Part shown: positions 55,712-64,000 of the stretch, in pieces
Layout: each line of letters begins with the position of its first letter
Position numbering within the stretch: the first letter of the stretch is position 1
NCBI GenBank assembly: GCA_023954375.1
Contig: JAMLIC010000026.1
Span: forward strand, 1-64,000
Direction: 5' to 3'
Source of the DNA: Planctomycetota bacterium
Lineage (GTDB): Bacteria > Planctomycetota > J058
DNA length: 64,000 nt
The notes under the pieces: model-generated
Database searches by the model: none
What the model was told of the DNA's origin: nothing
What the model saw: only the letters and a program-made list of their open reading frames with translations
Translations under genes and position numbers: made by a program

Positions 55712-56496
55712 GGGCCACCTCCGGCGCGGCGGCGCCGCAGGTCGCGCAGGGCCTCGATGTGGCGCTCGCTGCCGTGCAGCGTCAGCGCCTCGTCCAGGGC
55801 GCGCTCGGCCTCGGCCGCCCGCCCCAGGAGGTCGAGGCACACGCCCAGGTCGTAGTGGAGGGCGGCGAGCGTCTCGGCGTCGACCGCCGCGGCCGTGGCC
55901 CGCGCGAGGGCGTCCTCCAGCGCGGCCAGCGCGGCCGGCACGTCGCCGGCGGCCATGTGCCGGCGCGCGGGGCGGTCCCAGTCGCCCGCCCGCTCCCACT
56001 CGACCGTCTCGAGGGCCGAGGGGCCGGGGAGCAGGGCCGCCGCGATGCGGGCCGCGGCGTCGGCGATCCGGTCCTCGAGCGAGGTCCCGCGGGGCGCGAC
56101 GACCACCACCTGCGGGAGGGCGACCGTCCCCTCGCGCGGGCGGGCCACCTGCAGGCGCACCGCCATGCGGCCGCCGTCGGCCTCGAGCCCCTCGATCCAG
56201 CCCTGGACGGTGCCGTCGAGCGCCTCGAGGTCGCCCGCCGCCGCGCCGATCGCCGGGTCGAGCCCCGCCTCCCGCAGGCGGGCGGCCACCGCCGCCGCGA
56301 GCAGGTCGCCGGCCTCGACCCGCGAGGGCGGGCCGTGGAAGACCAGCGCCGGGCGCTGGACGCCCGCCAGGGGCGCCGGCGCCGCGCGCGGCACGACGAA
56401 GCGCGTCGTCGTGGCGCAGCCGCCGCTCGGGGCCAGGAGGATGGCCGACAGGATCAAGGCGAGGCGAGCTCCCATGTGGATCGGCCTGGAAACCAT
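55708..56496 (-). CDS. lipoprotein with C-terminal TPR-like repeat
   Basis: The ATG at 56496 gives 262 residues with a lipoprotein signal (ARLALILSAILLAPSGGC; lipidated Cys about residue 27). The middle resembles an outer-membrane-associated alpha/beta domain (LVFHGPPSRVEAGDLLAAAV; EGTVALPQVVVVAPRG), and one to two TPR-like helices end the protein (YDLGVCLDLLGRAAEAERAL). It heads a four-gene run ending in cmk. A strong promoter and a stem-loop that overlaps its ribosome binding site lie upstream. An ATG at 56475 is an alternative start. Confidence 0.72.
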   Translation of the reverse strand: MVSRPIHMGARLALILSAILLAPSGGCATTTRFVVPRAAPAPLAGVQRPALVFHGPPSRVEAGDLLAAAVAARLREAGLDPAIGAAAGDLEALDGTVQGWIEGLEADGGRMAVRLQVARPREGTVALPQVVVVAPRGTSLEDRIADAAARIAAALLPGPSALETVEWERAGDWDRPARRHMAAGDVPAALAALEDALARATAAAVDAETLAALHYDLGVCLDLLGRAAEAERALDEALTLHGSERHIEALRDLRRRRAGGGP

Positions 56497-56497
56497 A

Positions 56498-56531
56498 CGG
56501 CTCCCCGAGACCCCCGAGGGGCGGGGAGCCG
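56498..56531 (-). promoter_or_regulatory. 5'-UTR stem-loop covering the ribosome binding site
   Basis: On the minus strand CGGCTCCCCG pairs perfectly with CGGGGAGCCG (10 bp), with an inner CCCC/GGGG pairing. It ends 1 nt before the ATG at 56496. The 3' arm contains the only Shine-Dalgarno-like GGGGAG, so folding would block initiation. Confidence 0.6.
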
Positions 56532-56560
56532 GACGCGTGCGCCAGGCCTGAAGGGGAAGG

Positions 56561-56589
56561 ATCGTACTCCGGCCCGTACAAGGGGTCAA
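56561..56589 (-). promoter_or_regulatory. sigma-70-type promoter for the lipoprotein/FGE/cmk operon
   Basis: On the minus strand TTGACC (56589-56584) and TACGAT (56566-56561) are separated by 17 nt. The start of transcription would be near 56554, leaving a ~58-nt leader that contains the stem-loop. Confidence 0.65.
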
Positions 56590-56628
56590 GCGTTCAGCCC
56601 GGGCGGGTGGGCGGCCGATATCGGGGAC

Positions 56629-57012
56629 GTGGCCGACGACGCCCCCGTCTCCGCTTCGACCCCCGCCGCGCCCCGGGACCGCGATGGCCGGACGCCCCGC
56701 AGCTCGCGCCGGCTCCCGCCCGAGCAGCGGCGCCGGGCGGCCCTGCAGGAGGTGGCCTACCTGGCCGCGCTCCTCCTCACGGCGGGGGCGCTCTACTCGG
56801 CGCTCGTCCTCCTGCCGAGCAAGCTCAAGACGCGGGAGCTCCGGACCCGGCGCGACGCCCTGGCGGCGGAGGTCGGCGACCTGCGCGGGTCGATCGCCGC
56901 GCTCGAGCGCGACGCGCGCGCCCTGCGCGAGGACCCCTGGTCGATCGAGCGCGCCCTGCGGCGCCGGCTGGGGTTCCTGCGGCCGGGCGAGCGGGTGTTC
57001 CGCCCGTCGTAG
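56629..57012 (+). CDS. FtsB/DivIC-like septum formation initiator protein
   Basis: This 127-residue single-pass membrane protein has a disordered basic N-terminus and a membrane helix (EVAYLAALLLTAGALYSALVLL). An extracytoplasmic coiled coil of ~50 residues (LKTRELRTRRDALAAEVGDL...) follows, then DPWSIERALRRRLGFLRPGE. This resembles the EKiAREklGfvkpGE-type end of the FtsB/DivIC family, which links to FtsL and FtsQ in the divisome. The GTG at 56629 is taken. It stands alone, divergent from the lipoprotein operon. If the host is a planctomycete lacking FtsZ, its role would need another explanation. Confidence 0.65.
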   Translation: MADDAPVSASTPAAPRDRDGRTPRSSRRLPPEQRRRAALQEVAYLAALLLTAGALYSALVLLPSKLKTRELRTRRDALAAEVGDLRGSIAALERDARALREDPWSIERALRRRLGFLRPGERVFRPS

Positions 57013-57023
57013 GCGGCGCGCGG

Positions 57024-57944
57024 TCACTCGCCCCGGCGCACCGGCGCCCACTCGCCCTCCCGGCGCAGGGCCTCGGCCTCGAGCACCTGCCGCTCGCCGT
57101 CGAGGCGCGCCCAGCGCCCGCGCACGGCCACCCGCTCGCCGGGCGCGAGGCCCTGCGGGAGCGCGCCGCCCGGGCCGAGGGTCACCATGACCTCGCGGCC
57201 GTCGTCGAGCGTGAGCGGGACCGCCGGCTGGCGCGCGCCGGCGACCTCGACCGTCCGCGGGGCGCCGAGGCGGCCGCGCAGGACGAACTGGGTGCCCGCG
57301 CCCTGGGCGAGGTCCGGCTCGGGCGGCGGGGGCTCGGGCGGCGTCCACGCGGCCGACCAGTCGACCTCGCGCCGCTCGCCGCGCGTGCGGATCGCCTCGG
57401 CCATGAGCACGGGGCGGCCGTCCACCTCGCCCGGGACCGCGCGGACCGTGACCACGTCGCCCACGGCGAGCGGCAGGTCGCCGATCGCCGGGCGCGGGCC
57501 GAGGTCTAGGGGCGCCGTCGACCCGTCCTCGAAGCGCAGCGTGGCGAGCAGGTGCTCCTCGTAGCCGGCGCGGCCCGGCTGGGGCGCGAGGCGCAGCGGG
57601 CGCAGGGCCTCGAGGCGCCCGCGCAGGACGACGCGCGACCGCGGCGCGGTGGCCAGCGCGCCGGTGAGCGTGAGGTCCTGGTGCGGCTGCGCCGCCGCCG
57701 GCGGGTGGGTGGGGTCGCCCGGGCGGGCGCGCTCGCCGGGGAGCGCCTGCCCGCGCTCGGTGCGGAAGCGCCGCACGTCCTCGGGGCGGACCCAGCGCTC
57801 GCGCGGGGCGTCCCACAGCCACTCGGCCTCCTCGAAGCCCGGCGGCGCCTCCCGCGGCGGGGGCTGCGCGTCCCCCTCCTGCGCCCTGGCGCCCGGGGCG
57901 GCGAGCGCGACCACCAGCCCGGTCACCGGCCAGAACCATCTCAT
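57024..57944 (-). CDS. exported protein with two OB-fold-like segments
   Basis: The signal peptide (MRWFWPVTGLVVALAAPGARA) is followed by a Pro/Glu-rich linker with WLWDAPRERWVRPEDVRRF. Two related beta-rich modules follow (SRVVLRGRLEALRPLRL...ALPLAVGDVVTVRAV; TQFVLRGRLGAPRTVEV...GLAPGERVAVRGRWARL). Their alternation of strands with RGR and GD/GE-V motifs looks like tandem OB folds. It is probably periplasmic, 306 residues, unknown role. It converges with the FtsB-like gene, 11 nt between stops. Confidence 0.65.
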   Translation of the reverse strand: MRWFWPVTGLVVALAAPGARAQEGDAQPPPREAPPGFEEAEWLWDAPRERWVRPEDVRRFRTERGQALPGERARPGDPTHPPAAAQPHQDLTLTGALATAPRSRVVLRGRLEALRPLRLAPQPGRAGYEEHLLATLRFEDGSTAPLDLGPRPAIGDLPLAVGDVVTVRAVPGEVDGRPVLMAEAIRTRGERREVDWSAAWTPPEPPPPEPDLAQGAGTQFVLRGRLGAPRTVEVAGARQPAVPLTLDDGREVMVTLGPGGALPQGLAPGERVAVRGRWARLDGERQVLEAEALRREGEWAPVRRGE

Positions 57945-58011
57945 GGGGACCTCCGCGCGCGCGCCGAACAAGGGGCGTGCCGGGCCCCCGGGGTGCATGG
58001 GAGTCCGAGAG

Positions 58012-58130
58012 CGCTGCACGTCCTCGACCTGCCCGAGCGAGCGATGGGGACGGGCGGAACGGGCCAGCTCGTGCCAGTCCGGGAGGTGCTCCGATCGCCC
58101 GCCCCTCGCGAGCGCATCATTCATCGCAGG
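58012..58130 (-). repeat. dispersed repeat family 1, copy 3 (minus strand)
   Basis: On the minus strand it starts CCTGCGATGAATGATGCGCT and ends GAGGACGTGCAGCG, matching copy 1 at both ends and copy 2 in the centre. It lies in the 278-nt gap upstream of the exported protein gene; 58131-58222 after it shows no gene. Confidence 0.8.
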
Positions 58131-58222
58131 AGGGGGATCCTGCGCGCGGTGGGGAGGATTCCGCGTGGTGATCGCAGGGACCTCGATGGGACACGAGGTA
58201 AGGTCAGGGCCGTCGGAGGTCA

Positions 58223-60336
<2,114 letters not shown>

Positions 60337-60345
60337 GGGCCGCCG

Positions 60346-62517
60346 TCAGCGCCCGCCGCCGACCTGGCGGAGCACGGCCTCGAGCTGCTGGCGCACCTGC
60401 GGGGGCGCCGCCTGGAGCACGCGCTGCTGCCCCTCGCGGCCGAGGCGGGGGAGGAAGGTGACGAGGTCGTAGGTGCCGGCCATGTTCGGGAAGGCGCGCA
60501 GGGCCTCGGTCCACTGCTGCACGGCGCCGTTCTCGTCGCCCATGAGGGCGCGGCACGCGCCGAGGAGCGCCAGCGAGCGGGCCAGCTCGCCCTGGTCGCC
60601 CATGGCCTCCGCGCGGCGGCGGCCCTCGAGCACCTCGGCCTGCGCGACCTCGGCGTAGCCGAGCGACAGGTGCGCCTTGGCCGACTCCATCCACACCGCG
60701 GGGGCGTCGGAGAGCCCGCGGGCCACGCGCAGGTCGGTGAGGGCGCGCGCGGGCAGCTCGCGGCGCTGGCCCTGCGTGAGCTGGAACAGGTGCAGGGTGA
60801 GGCGGGCGCGCTGGAGGTAGGCGTCGGACGAGGTGGGGTCGGCGTCGACCCACTCCACGGCGAGCGCCAGCGCCTGCTGGACGTGCTGCGGGTTGTTGCC
60901 CTGGAAGGCGAGGTTCGCCGCGACCTCCGAGAAGACCGCGAGGAGGTGCGGGTCCTTCGGGTCGCGGGCGCGCGCGCGCTGGAGGAGCCCCAGCGCCTGG
61001 TCGGTCGGCACGCCCTGCTGCGCCGCGGCCTGGAGGGCGAAGAGCCGGCCGAGCGCCCCGTAGGCGGTGTCCTCGGGGAGGGCGGCGAGCTGGGCGACGA
61101 GCTCCTGGGCGCGGGCCGGGTCGGGCTCGACGCGCAGCTCGAGGTAGACGAGCTCGGGCGGGAGCTCGCCCCCGCGCGCGCGGGCGGCGCGCACGAGCGC
61201 GCGCAGGTCGTCCATGCGGCGGCGGTTGTAGAGGAGGCGCGCGCGGAGGCGCGTCAGCTCGGGGGCGGGCTCGAGGGCGGCCGCGAGGGCGTCGACGATC
61301 GGGCCGATCTGCCCGGCGCCGAGGCCCTGGATCCCCGCGATCTGCTCGACCCGCTGCGAGAGCTCGCGGCGGAGCTGGTCGGTGGCCGTCTTGGCCCGGG
61401 CGGCGTCGGCGCGCGCCAGGTTCTGCGCCTGCTCGACCTCCTGCTGCTTGCGGGCGGCCTGCTCGCGCGCCTGCCGCAGCTCGGCCTCGCGGGCGGCGCC
61501 GGTCTCGTGGGCGGCGGCGAGCTCGCGGCGCAGGCGCTCGAGGTCGGCCTGGGCGACGGCCAGGGCGGACTCGGCCTCGCCGCGGCCGCGCCGCTCCCAC
61601 GCGCCCCAGCCGGCGGCGCCGACCACGCCGAGGACGGCCACGACGAGCGCGGCGACGAGCAGGGGCGAGCCGCCGCGGGCGTCCTCGCCGCCGGCGGCGC
61701 GGCGCAGGAGGAGCGCCAGCTCGCCGGCCGTGGGGCGGTCGTCGGGCTCGAGCGCCAGGGCCTTGAGGCAGGCGCGCTCGATCGCGCGCGGGACGCCGGC
61801 CACGAGCTCGCCCGGGGGCTCGGGGTCGCCCGCCTGCACGGCCTGCGACAGCTCGCTCCACGACTGGCCCTCGAAGGGCGGCGAGCCGCAGAGGAGCTCG
61901 TAGAGCACGGCGCCGAGCGCGTAGACGTCGCTGCGCGGCTGGGCCGGCTCGCCGCGGAGCTGCTCCGGGGCGAGGCAGAAGGGGAGGAACGGCGGCTGCC
62001 CCGGCGCGGGCGGGCGGCGCGGGTCGCGCGCGAGGCCGAGCTCGGCCAGCTTGGGGCGCCCGTCGCGGCCGTCGACGACGATCACGCTGGGGTCGAGGTG
62101 GCGGTGCACGACGCCGGCGTCGTGGAGCGCCTGCAGGGCGTCGGCGGCGTCGGCGACGAGGCGCGCCGCCTGCCGCGCCGGGAGCGGCCCGCGGCGGTCG
62201 AGCTGCTCGCGGAGCGTGGACCCCGGCACGTGCTCGGTGACGACGAAGGCCCGGCCGCGCTCGACGCCCACCTCCAGCGGGCGGATCACGCCGGGGTGCT
62301 CGACGCGGCCGAGGAGGGAGGTGTCCTGGCGCAGGCGGGCCATCTCCTCGGGGCCGAGCGGCGGGAGCGCCTTGAGCGCCAGGAGCGTCTCCTTGTGCGG
62401 GAGGCGGGCCAGGTAGATCGGGCCCGTGGGCGTGTGGCCGAGCTGGGCCAGGAGGTGGTACTGACCCACGACCCGCTGGGGGAGGGGGGGGACCTGCTGG
62501 CCGCTGGTCGTGTCCAT
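60346..62517 (-). CDS. pseudokinase with coiled coil and TPR-like C-terminal domain
   Basis: The 723-residue protein has the kinase fold but not its catalytic residues. The glycine loop is LGHTPTGPIY and HRD-LKPxN reads HRHLDPSV (138-145), with His for the catalytic Asp. DFG reads ELG (159-161). Only Lys49 of VALK and the C-lobe landmarks (APEQL, SDVYALGAVLYELL) survive. A membrane helix (LLVAALVVAVLGVVGAAGW), a coiled coil (LERLRRELAAAHETGAAREA) and TPR-like helices follow. It probably scaffolds or regulates a partner kinase; active paralogues flank it. ATG 62517, 9 nt after a TATGGT hexamer, is the start. Confidence 0.88.
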   Translation of the reverse strand: MDTTSGQQVPPLPQRVVGQYHLLAQLGHTPTGPIYLARLPHKETLLALKALPPLGPEEMARLRQDTSLLGRVEHPGVIRPLEVGVERGRAFVVTEHVPGSTLREQLDRRGPLPARQAARLVADAADALQALHDAGVVHRHLDPSVIVVDGRDGRPKLAELGLARDPRRPPAPGQPPFLPFCLAPEQLRGEPAQPRSDVYALGAVLYELLCGSPPFEGQSWSELSQAVQAGDPEPPGELVAGVPRAIERACLKALALEPDDRPTAGELALLLRRAAGGEDARGGSPLLVAALVVAVLGVVGAAGWGAWERRGRGEAESALAVAQADLERLRRELAAAHETGAAREAELRQAREQAARKQQEVEQAQNLARADAARAKTATDQLRRELSQRVEQIAGIQGLGAGQIGPIVDALAAALEPAPELTRLRARLLYNRRRMDDLRALVRAARARGGELPPELVYLELRVEPDPARAQELVAQLAALPEDTAYGALGRLFALQAAAQQGVPTDQALGLLQRARARDPKDPHLLAVFSEVAANLAFQGNNPQHVQQALALAVEWVDADPTSSDAYLQRARLTLHLFQLTQGQRRELPARALTDLRVARGLSDAPAVWMESAKAHLSLGYAEVAQAEVLEGRRRAEAMGDQGELARSLALLGACRALMGDENGAVQQWTEALRAFPNMAGTYDLVTFLPRLGREGQQRVLQAAPPQVRQQLEAVLRQVGGGR

Positions 62518-62526
62518 TCGCCCCGC

Positions 62527-62532
62527 ACCATA
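62527..62532 (-). promoter_or_regulatory. TANNNT -10 element (TATGGT)
   Basis: On the minus strand TATGGT ends 9 nt before the ATG at 62517, matching the leaderless spacing seen elsewhere. It suggests the pseudokinase/kinase pair has its own promoter although the upstream paralogue stops only 12 nt before it. Confidence 0.35.
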
Positions 62533-62544
62533 CACGGCCGGGGG

Positions 62545-64000
62545 TCAGCCGCGCTCGGCCAGGACGCGCTCGACCTCGGCGCGGCGGGCGGGGGGGACCG
62601 CCTCGAGGAGGCGGGCCCGGAGGGGGGCGGGGAGGCGGCGGGCCCAGGGGAGGAAGTCGTAGAGGCCGGCGAGGTCCGGCGCGATCCGCAGGGCGTCGAG
62701 CCAGGCGGCGAGCGCCTCCCTGTGCTCGCCGAGCTGGGTCATGGCCGCGCCGAACCACACGCGGCCGAGCGCGGCGGCGTTCCCGTCGCGGTGCTGGTCG
62801 GCGAGGGCCATGCCGCGCTGGAGCTCGCCCGCGGCCTCGAGCGGGCGGTCGGTCTGGACGTAGGTCTTGCCGGCGTAGACCCAGAAGATCGGCTGGGGCA
62901 GGACGGCGCGGGCGCGGCGGAGGTCGGCGAGGAAGCGCGGCACGAGCTCCGGCTCGCGGGTGAGGAGCCAGCGGTGGTAGAGGGCGGCGCTGCGGGCGTA
63001 GAGCGCCTCGACGCTGGTCGGCCAGCGCCGGACGGCGGCGTCGGCCAGGCGCGCCGCCTCGGCGAGCGCCTGCGGGTCCTGGCGCTGGAGCGCCTCCTGC
63101 GAGACGCGCTGCGCGCGCGCGACGAGCAGGGGGACCGGCGCGTCGTCGGGGAGGTCGTGCAGGGCGAGCGGGTCGCCGCCGACGAGCTGGGCGAAGCGCC
63201 GGCCGGGCGCCCCCGGGGGCGCGTCGCGCAGGAGCGCGCCGAGGCGGGCGCGGGCCTCCTCGCGGCGGTCGAGCGCGGCGAGGGCGCGGGCCTCGAGCAC
63301 GGGGTCGCCGGCCTGCCGCGCGGCCTCGAGCGCGGGGGCGGGGCGGCCGCGGTCGAGGTGCAGCTCGGCGCGGAGGGCGGCGGCGCCCGGGTGGGGCTCG
63401 AGCCAGCGGGCGAGCGCGTCGACCCCGCGCGGGACCCAGGCGGCGGCCTCGGCCCACGTGTGGGCGCGGAGGTGGGCGCGGCGCGCGTCGGCCGCCTGCT
63501 CGGCGCGCGCCGCGTCGCGGGCGCGGGCGAGCGCGGCCTTGCGCTCGTCGAGGTCGGCCAGGCGGCGCGCGCTGCGGCGCCCTCCTCGGCGCGGCGGGCG
63601 AGCGTAGCGCGGCGCGGCGTCGCGGCGGCGGCCGCCTGGCCAGGCGGCCGCGTGCGCGGCCGCGGCGGCGCGGCGTCGAGCCACGCGGCGGCGGCGACGA
63701 CCAGCGCCGCGCGCTGGCCGCCGCGGCGGCCAGCGCGAGCGCGGCGCGGCGCGGGGGGGCGGCGTCGTCGTCGTCGGGGGCGGCGGCGGGGGTCGCGAGG
63801 GCGCGGGCGAGGTCGGCGGCGGTGGCGAAGCGGTCGTCGGGGCGCGGGGACATCGCGCGCAGGCACGCGGCCTCGACGCGGCGATCGACGTCCGGCGCGC
63901 GCGCCGACGGCGGGGGCGGCCGGTCGTCGGGGTGCGTGGAGAGGACCCTGCGCGCGACGTCGGCGGCCGGGCCCTCGAAGGGGCGCGCGCCGGCGAGGAG
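62545..64000 (-). CDS. Ser/Thr kinase paralogue, 5' end outside window, frameshifted
   Basis: The part inside the window starts in the kinase C-lobe (LLAGARPFEGPAADVARRVL; VEAACLRAMSPRPDDRFATA). A membrane segment follows in a second frame (GQRAALVVAAAAWLDAA). In a third frame lies the helical repeat domain (LADLDERKAALARARDAARA...) to VEVERVLAERG-type ending AEVERVLAERG. Two frame switches, near 63730 and 63570, are needed. The C-terminal block APDLAGLYDFLPWARRL matches FPNMAGTYDLVTFLPRL in the pseudokinase, so the genes are tandem paralogues. Catalytic residues lie beyond the edge and cannot be judged. Confidence 0.7.
   Translation of the reverse strand, partial: SSPARAPSRARPPTSRAGSSPRTPTTGRPRRRRARRTSIAASRPRACARCPRAPTTASPPPPTSPAPSRPPPPPPTTTTPPPRAAPRSRWPPRRPARGAGRRRRRVARRRAAAAAHAAAWPGGRRRDAAPRYARPPRRGGRRSARRLADLDERKAALARARDAARAEQAADARRAHLRAHTWAEAAAWVPRGVDALARWLEPHPGAAALRAELHLDRGRPAPALEAARQAGDPVLEARALAALDRREEARARLGALLRDAPPGAPGRRFAQLVGGDPLALHDLPDDAPVPLLVARAQRVSQEALQRQDPQALAEAARLADAAVRRWPTSVEALYARSAALYHRWLLTREPELVPRFLADLRRARAVLPQPIFWVYAGKTYVQTDRPLEAAGELQRGMALADQHRDGNAAALGRVWFGAAMTQLGEHREALAAWLDALRIAPDLAGLYDFLPWARRLPAPLRARLLEAVPPARRAEVERVLAERG

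Overview
The window is very GC-rich chromosomal DNA from a Gram-negative-type bacterium. It has many GTG starts, 4-bp stop/start overlaps (ATGA, GTGA) and almost no space between genes. A deep-branching planctomycete is the best guess. The evidence is an AroD-AroE fusion, seven Hanks-type Ser/Thr kinases carrying Sel1 or TPR repeats, a DUF1570 protein, a formylglycine-generating-enzyme-like protein, secreted TPR lipoproteins and outer-membrane proteins (DUF3187-like, TolC-like). Myxococcota remain possible, and an FtsB/DivIC-like protein at 56629-57012 would be unexpected in a typical planctomycete. This assignment is inference from gene content only.

Layout. 1-12 kb holds small unknown proteins, aroDE, a leucine-rich-repeat protein, lgt with an outer-membrane protein, a HAD phosphatase, a frameshifted spermidine-synthase-like/TPR protein and an unknown protein. 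At 12-16 kb a dicarboxylate symporter is followed by a 2.4-kb cassette: a frameshifted IS1380-type transposase and a GxxExxY gene, enclosed by inverted copies of a structured repeat. At 16-20 kb are an NtrC-type regulator, tRNA-Leu(TAA) and a phospholipase D protein. At 19.7-26.8 kb are two divergent kinase/Sel1 genes. At 26.8-32.2 kb is a minus-strand run of an XPD/DinG-like helicase, a DUF1570 protein and RNase D. At 32.4-39.2 kb is a plus-strand run of kinase, membrane protein, unknown protein, paired M16 peptidases, Nudix hydrolase and TPR lipoprotein. At 39-46 kb are secreted and unknown proteins, a kinase/TPR protein and a TolC-like protein. At 46-50.7 kb are a methyltransferase, dcd and a 1171-residue GlmS-like protein. 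At 51.3-56.5 kb is the rpsA/cmk locus with an FGE-domain protein, a coiled-coil-like protein and a lipoprotein behind a clear promoter. At 57-64 kb are a secreted protein and three tandem kinase paralogues, one of them a pseudokinase; the last runs off the window.

Themes. Kinase-repeat proteins dominate. At least two dispersed repeat families and one minisatellite lie in the few real intergenic gaps, two of them inside otherwise tight operons. Several genes start 6-10 nt after a TANNNT hexamer, which suggests leaderless transcripts. Many long genes show one or two reading-frame switches at G/C homopolymers or CG runs; these may be sequencing or assembly indels or real mutations.
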